DNA from: Globodera rostochiensis
Lineage: Eukaryota > Nematoda > Chromadorea > Rhabditida > Heteroderidae
NCBI GenBank assembly: GCA_018350325.1
Contig: JAEVLN010000003.1
Coordinates: forward strand, 3,440,441 to 3,504,440
Length of the DNA stretch: 64,000 bases
Direction: 5' to 3'
Each line of letters opens with the position of its first letter. The first letter of the stretch is position 1. The translations under genes were made by a program, and so were the position numbers. The notes under the pieces were generated by a model, which did not search any database, was not told the DNA's origin, and worked only from the letters and a program-made list of their open reading frames with translations. Below are positions 24,203-36,856 of the stretch, piece by piece.

Positions 24203-24291
24203 TTTGACGCTGAATATGCTTTATTTAGCGATCAAAATAGCCCAAGATGAGAATGAAAATGAATAATCTGGGCAATGTCCTCGGGCGGGCT

Positions 24292-24306
24292 TTGGTGTAT
24301 TTATGC
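24292..24306 (-). promoter_or_regulatory. Possible TATA element of the ZP gene
   Basis: On the minus strand GCATAAATACACC lies about 95 bp upstream of the ZP-gene ATG, in a plausible place for a core promoter. This is a motif match only; trans-splicing could hide the true start. Confidence 0.25.
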
Positions 24307-25604
24307 CCCCGGGGGATTGCAGAGGAAACGTTTGTCATTTGATGTTTGACGAACGGATTAACGGGGATAATGGCGCCAATGTAATCGGATTCCTGGCCAA
24401 AACATTCGTCATATGCTCTCTCAATCTCTGCCATCCCATCAGCGTCGTCCAGTTCCCACACAACGGCTTCCTAGGCTAATTGGGGCTGTCCAGCTGCGGC
24501 AAGTCCCCCCCCCGGCACCCATTTGTGCGGCCCATTTATTTGGGCGGCGGGTAACGGGCCGGCCGATTCGGCACAAAAAGAGGTCTTCCGGGCACTGTGG
24601 ACAGGTGGAGACCGACCTACCGGGCAGGAAAGGGGTGGGGGGGGGGGAGTTGAGAAGGGATTGTTTTTGTTTGTGTGGGAGGCTTTCATTGAATGTTCCC
24701 TGGAGGGTGGTAGTGGGTGCACAGACTTTCCAAGCCCCGGAGGGGAGGGGGGAGAAGTCATTGAGAATATCCTGTTAGTGACCATCGGCGTAAAATTAGG
24801 ATAATCAGACGGGATAATGCCCAATAGCATAATTGACCGCTAAGAAGCTGAATATCCCCGCTCTTTCCTCCGTTATTAGTTCTTTTGAATCTTAAAATTT
24901 TTTGATTATTTAAAAAAATAAAATCTTGAATAGCCAAACCTTTAACAAAAAAGCAAATTTATGACAGATATTCAAAAGTAACCGAAGTTATTTTAATATT
25001 TATATCGAATTGGGCTGTGTTAATCACTGGAGGGGCGAAGTGATCAGAAGCGGGGAAGGAAGTGACGGCCGTTCCCCGTAAATAATTCGTAGTCGATCCG
25101 CCCCCCCCCAAAAATTCCCCCCCCCCCTCAGAAGCCCCCCCCCCTCCCTCTCCTCATCATCATCACCTCCCATCTTCCGTCCATCGGATGATGGTCCTCC
25201 TCCCCGCTGCTCTTCCTTCTCAAACGCAAACAACGGCCCCGGACAACTGGATGATGGGGTCATCTCCGGAGCGGGAAGTGCACATTCCCAATTTGCACTT
25301 CCATCGAGTGCCGGGGCGTGAGCTGCGAGAAGAGGGGGGGGAGCGGAGGGGGGGGGGGATCATTCGGGTCATCCATCCTCATCCACGCCTCGCTGTACAT
25401 CATCATCTTCGCATGTTGTACTGGACGAAGAAATAGCGACAATTGGAATAGAGGGCCAAAGGGATAGATAGAACGGAAGTTGTTGCCCTAATTAGTCGAT
25501 TAGTCAACGATGCTGAAATTAGCCTGGGAAGACAGTGCAGCCATCACTCATTCAGCAATCAGATGGTGAAAAGACAGTAAAAAAAACGAAAAAAGGCATT
25601 CGTT
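24307..25604. other. Intergenic DNA, no supported gene
   Basis: AT-rich stretches (24840-25020) alternate with C/G runs. A minus-strand frame at about 25260-25442 (with a SEAWMRMDD-like patch) and one at 25024-25263 are open but have no domain and no convincing splice partners. Confidence 0.4.
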
Positions 25605-26785
25605 GGGGTTTGGACTTTAGGGGGGGGGGGGCATGGCATGTTGGGTTTGGACTTTAGGGGGCTTTAGGGGGGGAGGGCATGGCATGTTGGGTTTGGACTT
25701 TAGGGGGACTTTAGGGGGGGGGGCATGGCATGTTGGGTTTGGACTTTAGGGGGGGGGGGGCATGGCATGTTGGGTTTGGCTTTAGGGGGGGGGCATGTTG
25801 GGTTTGGACTTTAGGGGGGGGGGGGCATGGCATGTTGGTTTGGACTTTAGGGGGGGGGGGGCATGGCATGCTGGGTTTGGACTTTAGGGGGGGGCATGCA
25901 TTTTGGGTTTGGACTTTAGGGGGGGGCATGGCATTTTGGGTTTGGACTTTAGGGGGGGGGGCATGGCATGTTGGGTTTGGACTTTAGGGGGGGGCATGGC
26001 ATGCTGGGTTTGGACTTAGGGGGGGGGGCATGGCATTTTGGGTTTGGACTTTAGGGGGGGGCATTTTGGGTTTGACTTTAGGGGGGGGGGGGGCATGGCA
26101 TTTTGGGTTTGGACTTTAGGGGGGGGCATTTTGGTTTGGACTTTAGGGGGGGGCATTTTGGGTTTGGACTTTAGGGGGGGGCATTTTGGGTTGGACTTTA
26201 GGGGGGGGGCATTTTGGGTTTGGACTTTAGGGGGGGGGGCATGGCATTTTGGTTTGGACTTTAGGGGGGGGGGGCATGGCATGTTGGGTTTGGACTTTAG
26301 GGGGGGGCATTTGGGTTTGGACTTTAGGGGGGGGGGCATGGCATGTTGGGTTTGGACTTTAGGGGGGGGATTTTGGGTTTGGACTTTAGGGGGGGGGCAT
26401 TTTGGGTTTGGACTTTAGGGGGGGGGCAGGCATTTTGGGTTTGGACTTTAGGGGGGGGGGGCATGGCATGTTGGGTTTGGACTTTAGGGGGGGCATGGCA
26501 TTTTGGGTTTGGACTTTAGGGGGGGGGCATGGCATTTTGGGTTTGGCTTTAGGGGGGGGGGGCATGGCATGTTGGGTTTGGACTTTAGGGGGGGGCATTT
26601 TGGGTTGGACTTTAGGGGGGGGCATTTTGGGTTTGGACTTTAGGGGGGGGGCATGGCATTTTGGGTTTGGACTTTAGGGGGGGGGCATGGCATGTTGGGT
26701 TTGGACTTTAGGGGGGGGCATGGCATTTTGGGTTTGGACTTTAGGGGGGGGCATGGCATGTTGGGTTTGGACTTTAGGGGGGTGG
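25605..26785. repeat. G-rich minisatellite (TTGGGTTTGGACTTTAGGGG)
   Basis: About 35 irregular 25-37 bp units: TTGGGTTTGGACTTTAGGGG, a G-run of 6-12, then CATGGCATG or CATT. G-run length varies from unit to unit, shifting the frame, so the many Gly- or Pro-rich ORFs are artefacts. Confidence 0.95.
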
Positions 26786-27301
26786 AGACGCCCACCAACG
26801 GATGAGAATGTCTCACTATATCCACTATGTCTTTGGCCGTCATTGTGGTTGTTTGCGCCTCCGGACGAGCTGGCAAATTGGCCATCATCTCCGTTGGAGA
26901 GATCAACGCGCGGGAAGGACAAACAAAGGCTGGCGGGGATTGGGGGAGGGGGACGGCTGAAGTGTAGGATTTGCATAGGGAAAGGCCGGGGATGGATCGA
27001 TCGGGCGGGAGGGAACTGAAGGCATTGAGGGACAATCGAAGGGCAACCAATTTGAGGGGAGTGGGAACAGATGCGGGAATGGGTGGGTGGGGGGGGATGG
27101 GGAATGTGCGTTCATTCATTCCTTCATTTCGGAATTCCAATCGGCAGATTGGACAGTCGGTCTGAGGATGCAAAATTCCGATCGGAAGATTAGCAAGATT
27201 TGGAGAACATCCGACAGAGAGGCCCGAGGAAAAGCCACATTTAAGCGGAAAGTAGAGAGTGCTATTTGCGCAACAATTCGGGGACGACTTTTGTGAGTTT
27301 A
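26786..27301. other. Spacer with possible minus-strand exon fragment
   Basis: On the minus strand around 26790-26930 one frame reads as normal-composition protein (LSNGDDGQFASSSGGANNHN-like), and around 27130-27190 a short CPICRLEF-like string appears. Neither has a clear start, stop or splice partner, so no gene is called. Confidence 0.25.
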
Positions 27302-27333
27302 TGGGGGGGGGGGGGGGGGGGGGGGGGGGCCAT

Positions 27334-27368
<35 letters not shown>
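27302..27368. repeat. Poly-G tract interrupted by CCAT
   Basis: About 60 G residues interrupted only by CCAT. True length is likely uncertain because such runs are poorly sequenced and assembled. Confidence 0.9.
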
Positions 27369-27369
<1 letters not shown>

Positions 27370-27774
27370 ACTGCCCGCACTTTAACGATGGTTACTGGAG
27401 GGGGGGGCATTGTTGGATTGCGCAAATTGGGCAAATGAATGAATGAATGAATGAATTATGGGTGAAGAGCGGACACTTATTTCATCTGATCGCCGCAGGG
27501 CATATTCTGTGAGTCACAATGAAAGGGGAGGGGTTATGAGGGGAGTGAGTGCCTTTGGCAATCCTGTGCGTGTTGTCCTGGACACATTTTAGGGCCCAAA
27601 ATCCCTAAGGTGTTCTGTATTTAGGATAGTTCAGGTTTAGTCTCTTTTTTAACAGCAAAAGCGTGAGGCTTTTTGCCAAGGGCCGTCTCGGTTTTCTCGG
27701 CTTATGCCTTTGTGTCATTCCGGATGAAGCCGTCATTCAAGGTACTGCTGAAAAAGGGTCCCTCCCCTTCCCGC

Positions 27775-28212
27775 CTTCCCCCCCCCTCCCTCTCCCTCCC
27801 CCGCATAGTCCCCCCCCTCCCTCTCCCTCTCCCCATAGTCCCCCCCTCCCTCTCCCTCTCCCCATAGTCACCCCCCCTCCCTCCTCGCGCCCGTCCCCCA
27901 TAAGGCCCCCTCCCCCCTCGGCTCTCTCTCCCCCCCCTCCTCCCCCCCTCTCACCCTAGTCCCCGCCCCCTCCCTCGCCTCTCGCCCATAGCCCCCCGCC
28001 CTCCCTCTCCCTCCCTCTCCCATAGTCCTCCCCCCTCCCTCTCCCGGCAGCCCATAGTCCCCCCCTCCGCTCTCCGCCCCTCCCCCCCCCCCCCCCTCTC
28101 CCTCTCCCCATAGTCCCCCCCTCCCTCTCCCTTCCCCCATAGCCCCCCCTTCTCTTCCTCCCCCCCTCCCTCCCCCCCCCCCCCCCCTCTCTCATAGTCC
28201 CCCCCCCCCGCC
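27775..28212. repeat. C/T-rich low-complexity tract with CCCCATAGTCCCCC units
   Basis: Pyrimidine-rich DNA built around repeated CTCTCCCCATAGTCCCCCCC, 20-35 bp apart and strongly diverged. Pro/Ser- and Gly/Arg-rich frames on the two strands are low-complexity shadows. Confidence 0.9.
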
Positions 28213-28844
28213 CAAGATGCCCCTCCCCTCCTCGCCCCACTCTTCGGATGCGAAATGCGCCCCTCCCCCTTTCGCCCCACGCCCCTCTCCCTGCTGCCCC
28301 CTCCATGACCTTGCCCTTCCCTCCCCTTTTCTCCTCTCACGTCGCAGCAAACACAGCACGGCGAAATGCACGACAGAAGCAGCAGCAACTCATCTCACAT
28401 TGGGTGGGGGTTACACTTTGGGGATTTTGGAAATCCAATTAAAAGCACCGGAGGGGGGGGGGGGGATCTTCTCGGGGAATTTGCGCAGATGACGAGTTAG
28501 TTAATCGTGCTTTTTATTCTTTTCTTTGTCCCCCGCGGGGATTTTTTGACTTTTTCATTCAATCGGACAAAAATATTTTTGATTTTAATAATAAAAAAAA
28601 CAAAATAATCCTTCTCGCTAATAAATTACATAATGTAATTCCGTTGGTACCGTCAATAAACAAATAAATGAATGACGGAATGGAGGAATAACCAAACGAA
28701 TATTGCGATGATGGGAAAAGGCCATCCAACCGCCACCCCCACTTTCTTCAGACATCTCATTAAGCGACCGAAAAATGGAGACAACGACCTTGATTGGACA
28801 GAAATAGTGCACAAATTGTGAGAAAAGGAGATGAAGAACCGGGG
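28213..28844. other. Spacer, no supported gene
   Basis: Normal-complexity DNA between two low-complexity tracts; includes an A/T-rich run near 28560-28630. No exon with domain or splice support was found. Confidence 0.4.
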
Positions 28845-29062
28845 GGGGGGGGGAAAGTGATGCGGGGACATGCGGGGGGACGTGCGGGGGGACATGCGGG
28901 GGGACGTGCGGGGGACATGCGGGGGGACGTGCGGGGGGGGGGGAAGTGATGCGGGGACATTGCGGGGGGAAGGGGGGAGGGGACGTGCGGGGGGGGGAAG
29001 TGATGCGGGGACATTGCGGGGGGAAGGGGGGAGGGGACGTGCGGGGGAGAGGGGGGGGGGGG
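28845..29062. repeat. GGGGACATGCGGGGGGACGT repeat
   Basis: Short 12-14 bp units (GGGGACATGC / GGGGACGTGC) pass into a longer 51-53 bp unit that also contains GAAGTGATGCGGGGACATTG, itself repeated twice, then a G-run. Confidence 0.85.
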
Positions 29063-29219
29063 GAATTCGACGACAAAATTTGTCTTCTGATCAGTCGTCG
29101 TGTCGTCAGAGAAGGCGATCAGCGCCAGTCCAAAAATTGCCTATTTAATCTCCCGCTTTTATTTACATCTTTCTCTCCAAGGCATAATTATTGATTGATC
29201 ACTTCGATCATTTCCAGCA

Positions 29220-31417
29220 ATGGAAAATGAAAGTCAAAAAATGCATTTGTTGCACCAATTGGACCGTGCCATCCCTTCGTTGGTCAATCCCTCCGAGGTT
29301 TTGTCTTTAAAGTACCAAAATTTTCATTAATCGAAAAACATTCGAATTAATTAAATTCAAAAAGCCCTCCTAGCATTTTCAGAGCCAAAATATAAAGGAT
29401 TTGTCACTGTTCCGTCAACTTTACCGCCAATTTTTGGAGGATCCCCACAAAGTGACGTGGGACCAAATAGAGCCAATGACCCCCGAGGCGCAGTTGCCCT
29501 ACGAACATTTGCCGCATGTCGGGGGAATGGCGGAGAAAAGTGCCATTTTGGAGCGAATTGCCGTGGTTAAACTAAACGGGGGTCTGGGTAAGGCAAAATA
29601 GGCCAAAGTCCTTAAATGGCATTGTCTCAGTTACTCGAAAGTTGGGTTTTTCGAATCCAGGCACAACCATGGGCTGTTCCGGGCCCAAGTCGTTAGTGGA
29701 AGTGCGGGACGGGTTGAACTTCATGGACTTTGCCTTGCAACAGCATCGTATCCTGTTGAACTCCTCCAATTTGTCGTCCCCGGTTCCACTCCTGCTGATG
29801 AACTCCTTCAATACCGATGCACAAACCAACATTTATCTCCAAAGGCAAAGTGCGGATGTGCTTGGGCCTGTCAAATGTTTCTGCCAGGCGAAATGTCCGC
29901 GAATATTTGCCGATTCCCTCCGTCCGATTCCGACTTCGTGGGATGACCGTCTTGAGGATGGGTTGATAATTGTTAAATTCCGTTTTTTGGAAATTTGTCT
30001 GCCAGATGGTACCCTCCGGGCCATGGGAATGCCTTTTGGGCGATGGACCAATCTGGATTGCTCGATGAACTGCTGGCAAACGGAAAGGACTTGGCCTTTT
30101 TTGCCAACATCGACAATACCAGTGCGTAAATGAGGGAGGAAGGGGCTAAGGCAAAGCCAAAAATTCATCAAAAATTGGAAAAATGCCATTCATTGTAAAA
30201 GGTGCCATTGTGGACGAGCGGATTGCGAAAGTGTTAGCGGACGGAAGGGCAGATTACGTGATGGAGATGACACAACGAACGACGGCGGATGTGAAGGTGG
30301 AGGGGGGGGAGGGGGGGGCGGCTTTAATGTAAGTTTCTGAAGGGTGGCACATTGGTTGAGTTGGACGGCGGGAAGCGGCTGATGCATTTGGAATGTCCTC
30401 AAGTGCCGGCTGAACGTTTGGAAGAGTTCTGTTCCCTAAGGACGTTCAAGTAACAAAACGACCGCACAAATGCGACTTAACACAATTCAAAGAATGTTCA
30501 ACACCAACAATATTTGGGTCAATCTTCGCGTAGTTAAACAACGATTGGATGAGTTCAAAATGGAAATTATTGCCAATGCAAAAGTCAATCCGGAGAAGTA
30601 AAGACGAGAAAAAGCATTTTGGTGTTTAGAGTTTATGTGACGGCCAACGCGTCCTGCAGTTGGAGCAGTCCATCGGTGGTGCCATCCGCAACTTTCCCGG
30701 CCGCGCATTGGCAATTTGCGTTCCCCGACAACGTTTTCTACCCGTATTTATCAACAGAACCAGAGTGTTCTGTCACAAAATTCCACTGATCAGGTCAAAT
30801 CCACCCGTGATCTGTTCCGAATCCGCTGTCCGGATCTGTTCGAACTCTGTCCCGACCAATTTGTGATGCGACAGCGCGTCTCCGTTCTTCCGAACGTGCA
30901 CCTTTCCGACCATTTCGCTCGACTCGCCGACTTTGAGCTTCGAATTCCTCAAATGCCCAAAATGGCGGAGGTGAAAAGCATTCGCCTGGAGGGCGACGTT
31001 TGGCTGGGAAAAGGCGTTACAATGAAGGTACATTAAGCAATTCAAGCCTAACCAAAAAAGATGGGGCCGATTTGCCGAAAAGTCATTAGAAATAATAAAA
31101 ACGTTTTACCCACCCAATTAGGGCCACACCGTTTTTCCCATTTTTCTGTTTTAAATGCCTCCGTTGATTAGCTTAATCGGCCACCCCGATCGCCCTACTT
31201 TTTCCTCACGTCAGAGAACGCACTTTTACGTAATTGGTCTATTACCTTTGTTTTATTTATCATCCAGCCTAAATTTGGCTAATAATTGGCCCCTCAGGGC
31301 ATTGTTGAGGTACGCGCCGACACCCAAACGCCCCCCGGCACGGTTCGGGTTGAAGACAATTCGATTATTGGCCTGGCCGAGCATGCGGAAGCCGGAGGGG
31401 GAGGGGGAGGACGTTAA
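29220..31417 (+). CDS. UGP: UTP-glucose-1-phosphate uridylyltransferase (UGPase)
   Basis: Exons 29220-29297, 29383-29587, 29661-29961, 30006-30121, 30202-30296, 30343-30449, 30493-30583, 30630-30743, 30794-31027, 31298-31417 (TAA), in phase throughout, give 486 residues, the normal size of the cytosolic eukaryotic enzyme. It makes UDP-glucose from UTP and glucose-1-phosphate for glycogen, glycoprotein and matrix glycan synthesis. Visible signatures: the nucleotide-binding loop KLNGGLGTTMGCSGPKS split by an intron, LLMNSFNTDAQT, CPRIFADSLRPIPTSWDD, WYPPGHG, FANIDNTSA, FNTNNIWVN and NAKSL...QLEQSIGGAI. The C-terminal beta-helix is shortened and ends in a Gly run. Start chosen at the first ATG after a T-rich leader; an acceptor-like TTTCCAG lies just upstream, so trans-splicing or a further 5' exon is possible. 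Confidence 0.95.
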
Positions 31418-31675
31418 GGGGAAGCAGTGAATGCATTTATATGACAATAATAACGGACGGCGCCCCCCCCCCCCCCCCAAAGGGACGTAATTTCCCGGAG
31501 AAATTTAGCTTCGGTTTTGCGGAAATTAATTTTCTTTCCTTCTCAGGACCGTATTTATTATTATTAATTATTACTCTATTATCACTTAATTGGTCTGTTG
31601 TAGCTCTTTGATGAATTTTTGTAATAAAATATAAAAAAATTTCCCCGTTCTCGACCGTGCGGAGATGCGGGAGGA

Positions 31676-32248
31676 GGGGAGGAGGTCTTCGCCCTGGAGG
31701 GACGTTGATGACCTCCGGGGGTCTTCGCCCTGGAGGGACGTTGATGACCTCCGGGGGTCTTCGCCCTGGAGGGACGTTGATGACCTCCGGGGGTCTTCGC
31801 CCTGGAGGGACGTTGATGACCTCCGGGGTCTTCGCCCTGGAGGGACGTTGATGACCTCCGGGGTCTTCGCCCTGGGGGGACGTTGATGACCTCCGGGGGT
31901 CTTCGCCCTGGGGGGACGTTGATGACCTCCGGGGGTCTTCGCCCTGGAGGGACGTTGATGACCTCCGGGGGTCTTCGCCCTGGAGGGACGTTGATGACCT
32001 CCGGGGTCTTCGCCCTGGGGGGACGTTGATGACCTCCGGGGGTCTTCGCCCTGGGGGGACGTTGATGACCTCCGGGGGTCTTCGCCCTGGAGGGACGTTG
32101 ATGACCTCCGGGGGTCTTCGCCCTGGGGGGACGTTGATGACCTCCGGGGGTCTTCGCCCTGGGGGGACGTTGATGACCTCCGGGGGTCTTCGCCCTGGAG
32201 GGACGTTGATGACCTCCGGGGGTCTTCGCCCTGGAGGGACGTTAATGA
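31676..32248. repeat. 36 bp minisatellite, about 16 copies
   Basis: Units of GTCTTCGCCCTGGAGGGACG plus TTGATGACCTCCGGGG, with A/G (GGAGG/GGGGG) and 35/36 bp length variants. It lies about 260 bp 3' of the UGPase stop. The unit is a multiple of three and open on both strands, producing a false 262-residue minus-strand frame. Confidence 0.95.
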
Positions 32249-34197
32249 CCTCTGCAGGTCCTTCGTTATTAAATTTTCCAGGAAATTTTTCAACTTAATT
32301 GAGGCATTAAAAGCAATTATTAGCTTTGTGTGTGAATTTATTTTGCCCTCGTTGCGTTTTATTGCATTTTGCATTTTATTAAAACCCTAAAATTTCAATT
32401 TTTGCAAATATTTTAGGCATTTTGAACAGCCGGCGAATGGGAAAAGTGCGGTCGGTTTCTCTTTCCCTCCGCCGGCCCCACACGCCAACTTTTTTTTCTG
32501 AAATTCCCACAAAAACCGACCGAATTTTGCCCTTCCGGCGATAATTATGGCAAATTAAATACTTTATAAATGAAATTAAATTCGTGTGAATGTTTGCCAA
32601 TGTTCACATCAAATGCAATCGAATGGCATTTGCTTCCATTTGGAATTTTGAGTCGACGAGAGTCAAACGGCGCACGGCTTTTTGTTTTTGTAATTTATTG
32701 TTTCCGATTGGTCCCCCCCCCCCCCCCGGGGCGTCCGCCCATTCATTTATTTCCTTTATTTGATTAATATCGTCGGTCAACGGATATCACAGCACAAACT
32801 TTCGAGAAAGATTGGTTCGTTGTCGGCATTTTATATCGTTCGGCGTTATTTTGGCATTGTGCTCCACTCTTTTTAATGCCAAATTGGGCCGCATCAAATG
32901 CCATTGTCAACCCTCAGCAAGGCAATTGTTGGTTAGTTCCCCTCTAATCGGCGGTTTTGCGCTTTCTAATTGCAAGTTGAGACGACCTGTGCCCGGGCCC
33001 GGGTAAGCGAAGTTTGCCGAGCCTAACGATTGGCCACGGGAATTGCAAAGTTTCGGCATTTTGTGCCCTTCTCTCTTTCTATAACAGACTTTAAAGCCTT
33101 CTAAACTTCGAACCCTGACTTATTTATTTTATTCAGTAACTTTATTTGTTCCGTTCTTTCTTCGCTTTCCGGTCGCAATCTCTTCAGCTTTCCTTGGCGG
33201 ATGTTTGTGCGTTTTGCCCGCCTCTCAATTAAAAGTGCCACGTCAAACATCCCGGGGAGAAGAGAGTGCCCCGAGGGCCAATGCCAGTGACCCCTCCCCC
33301 CCCCCTTTAGCATCGCCTTCCCAAGTCAATCTTTTTGTGTTGGTCACCAACCCTTAATTAAGTACTCCTTCCCCCCCCCCCCTCAAATCAATCCCCACTC
33401 TGTAACTAAATGCATTTCGCACTTGCCTTCGTCCCCCCCCCCCGAGGCGAACCCAATTTTCAGAAACACCCCCCCCCCCAGTCATTGGTGTCGAATGTTT
33501 GTCATGTCCAATTTTGTTTTGCATATGAATCACCTGCACTCCCCCCGCCCCCCACCGCCCCAACTTTTTTTACTTTCTTCGCATTTCCCTCAAAATTTAA
33601 ATTTCCGTTTCCTCGCCCAATTCTTCCATCTTTTACCCTTCAATAACTAATTCTTCTCAGCTTCAGTGGCTCTCTTTTAGAATCAAACGAACAAAAAACT
33701 TTTTTATTTTTTAGAAATAACAAAATGAATTGCTGCCTCATAGTCAGTAAATTTGTGGGCGGTTGACGAAAAGTGCCTTTGGATTGGACCGAGGGGATTA
33801 AAACGAATACCGAAGCCGATACTTCGAATGGGAAGTTCCGGAGCGGCTTATCCCCCCCCCCCTATCTCTGCCCTCGAGGGGACTCTTGAATCTCGATTCC
33901 CCCCCCCCCGAGGGCTTTTAAAGATTCTTTGGCAATAGCTAAACCAACAGGCCACAACACCCGCTGAGGTGTTTCATTTCTAAATGCACTTTATTTCAAA
34001 CGACCAACATTTGTGACGTCGTCCCCACCCCTCCCATTCATTCCCCAAATTTATTCATATTCATAATCCCCCAAGTGCCCCCCCCATTAAGCTATTTATT
34101 TGCACATTCTGTCCAATTTTTTGGTTAATTGCAACGTTTTAGCGGCGGAAAAGGTTAGAAAAGTGACAACGACCGCTAGAGTACGAAAGACAATTCG
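32249..34197. other. Intergenic DNA upstream of the GPCR
   Basis: Several C-runs (32710-32726, 33297-33306, 33370-33382, 33433-33442, 33469-33479, 33853-33861, 33900-33909) in otherwise normal DNA. No exon is supported; a missing extracellular N-terminal exon of the receptor could lie here. Confidence 0.4.
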
Positions 34198-36603
34198 ATG
34201 TTTGTAATTGCATTGGCATTTGTGCTAATAACCGTGGTCGGTTTGGTCGGAAATGTTCTCGTGCTGACGGTGATCGCATTGAACAAACAAATGCACGAAA
34301 GGTAAGCGGCTAATTGGACAGGTGTCCATCCATCCCCCGAGGCGGCGAATGGACATCGCTTAATACATTTAGCAATTCCCAGTGCATTTTGTATGGCGCT
34401 TACTAATTGGCCCCAAACTTCCTTTGGCCTCCCCTAATTGCCCCTCGCCCCCTCTAGCACTTCCCTGTTCATCTGCAATTTGGCCCTAGCCGATCTTTTG
34501 TTCCTGGCCTTTTGTGTGCCGCTGACCGCCTTCTCCTACTTGTCCAACTCGTGGCCCTTCCCCGACCAACTTTGTTACGTGACCGTCACTTTGCAATACG
34601 TCACGTGCCATGTCAGCGTGTGGACATTGGTTCTGCTGGCACACGACCGATTTGTTGTCAGTTTTTATACCGATCATCGAACCAAAACATTGAATTTATG
34701 CATCCAAAAGATGTTTGGTAGTTTTCCGCTTAATTTATTTGAGCACCATTTTATCAGTACCATTCATTCTCGTATAGTAAATTCGATGCGATTAAAAGCA
34801 TTTTCTTCTTTCAGTCGATCACATCGCCGCTGTCAAATCGAAGCCTAAAGCGATCTCGCGCAGTCTTTTGGGTCTGCTTGGCAATGTGGGGCACAGTGTT
34901 GGCGCTGAATTCGCTTCAGATGCGCCACGTCGGAGTTCTGCGCTTTGAGTACAATGTCAGTTCTGGACAAATCAAACAAAAAACTGAAAATTTGCGTTGG
35001 CTGGGCCATCGAGAGATAATAAAAACTTTAGAACTTTCCAAACCCCCCCCCCCCCAAAGACTCCCGACGTGTCCCCTCCGAAATGCCCCCCCCCCGACCC
35101 CTCAGGGCACCTCCGGCTCCGCCTGCGTCGACTCTCTGGAGGTGGCGTTAATGCGCGCTTCATTGGCCCAAGCGCGATTCTTCTACTGGGGCTTTAATTT
35201 GGGAGCTTATTTGGTAAGGACTCAATTCGGCCTTGGCATGTTTTTGTTTGCATTCATTCCCCTCTTGCACAGCTACCCTTGGCCATGTCCATTGCTTTTT
35301 ACTTTTTGCTCGTCAAAGAAATATGGCGTCAAAAGCTTGTCCAGACGAAGTCTTCGCAAAAGTGAGCAAAATTGATAAAGCAATGCTCTCTCTTGGGTGG
35401 GGGGGGGGGATACAGCTTCAAAATGTTACGCTGCCGGTGGTCACAAGTGCGGTAACCGGATAGCAAGCAAAAGCTTAATGGATGGGTTGCCTTTGTTGTA
35501 ATTCATTAATTAGCTTAATTACCTCTCCAGAATGAAGCGTCACGCAACGCGAATGGTTTTCGTTGTCATTCTGACGTTCGGCGCCTGTTGGCTCCCGCAG
35601 AATTTGCGCTTCTTCCTGCAGGGCCTCAACTATCCGGAGGCGAACTTTTGGGAACGCGACGAGCAAACGTAAGTTTAGTTGAGGGGCGGGCGGATTATTT
35701 GTATTGTCCGATCCCTCCCAAATTTAGTCTTTTGCTCGTCCAGTCCATCGCGCAGACTTTGGCCTATGCTAACAGCTGTGTGAACCCCATTTTATACGGT
35801 ATTTCCTTGAGCGTTACCGTTTCCCGATTCCTACCGTATGACTGGATTCGTAGGTTTACTGTCGGAGCGTTTCCGAATGGCATTCAGCCGCACTTTGAGC
35901 CGTCTCTGCTGCTGGGGGGCGACCGCCGGAGGGCTTCCGCTCTCCGTTTCCCTCGGCAACATCATTTCGATGGTGCGCCGCACTACGCCCCCTCAGCAAT
36001 TAGTCTCTTCGCCGATTGGCACTCAGACGCCCAACGGTGTCGGGGACAAAAAGCAGTCGGCTTCTGGCTTTACAGTGAACAGCAGCTGTCGAGACTGGAG
36101 TAAACAACAGCAGCTGGATGTGCCGGGGGGCACGGCGTTAACAAAAATCAGCGCCCGAGGCAACGATAGTGTCGTCACCGAGTGGAGAAGCGCAACCTCC
36201 AGACGGTATGGAGGAGGAATCTGTACGGTGTGGGAAGGTCCCGCTTTTTTTGCTGAATTCCCTGGAAACCCCGCTTTTGAACTATAACAAATTTACTTTT
36301 TCCCGTTTATTCCGTCCAATTATTCCGGATATTCAACCCTAAATTCCGTTAAGATCGACCATTGCCTATTCTTTGAATGCGCAAACCCGAGACCACCACG
36401 ACCTCCACAACCATAACCAGCAGCAAAAACGTGCCGGTAGTCTTTCCGATAGTTGCGGAAGTGCTGTTCCCGTGTTGGCGCTGCCAACTTCAAAAAGCCA
36501 TCATCAAAAAGTTTGGCTGGAGACCCTCGGGGAGGTGAACAAAACGGGCGGGGAGGAATGCGGGGACGGGGAAAGTGACGAGGAGGATGTCGTGTTGTTG
36601 TGA
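34198..36603 (+). CDS. Neuropeptide GPCR, allatostatin/galanin-receptor-like
   Basis: Nine exons: 34198-34301, 34458-34656, 34815-34955, 35106-35213, 35273-35361, 35531-35668, 35728-35798, 35854-36205, 36354-36603 (TGA), phase-consistent, 483 residues. Seven hydrophobic segments and class A landmarks are visible: GNVLVL (TM1), NLALADLLFLAF (TM2), a Cys before TM3, LAHDRF in place of DRY, KMKRHATRMV then FGACWLPQN (TM6) and ANSCVNPILYGLLSERFR (TM7, helix 8). The NPILYGLLSERFR end and the WLP motif resemble allatostatin-A/galanin receptors (C. elegans NPR-9 type). The cytoplasmic tail is long, Ser/Thr/Gln-rich and ends in an acidic stretch. The called ATG leaves almost no extracellular N terminus before TM1, so an upstream exon may be missing; an in-frame TAG lies 21 bp upstream. 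Ligand not inferable. Confidence 0.85.
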
Positions 36604-36856
36604 TCGGAGGGGGGGGGGACCGATCTGTCAATGATCTCTCAATTCCATTGTGATGGATGACGACCAATCCAGGGATATTTATAGATTTGTCACCGTTTTT
36701 CTATTTATATATAAAAATACTGTGCTTCATATCCAACAACTTTATCAATGGGAAAAGGCTTAGAATCGTCAAAAAGAACGATTGGCCCAGCCAAAGCCAT
36801 TGGCTTTTGCCTAAATTTGGACATTCCGTCAATAGCCCCGCCACTCACTCCGTCTG

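Noticed and set aside
24225..24461. 78-residue minus-strand frame ending just upstream of the ZP gene
   Set aside because: It overlaps the presumed promoter, has no domain and no clear splice sites, and ends in hydrophobic low-confidence sequence.
25711..26677. Many Pro/Lys- or Gly/Trp-rich frames
   Set aside because: Products of the TTGGGTTTGGACTTTAGGGG repeat with variable G-runs.
31586..32374. 262-residue minus-strand frame of repeated GEDPRRSSTS
   Set aside because: Pure translation of the 36 bp satellite; no start context, splice sites or domain, and equally open on the other strand.
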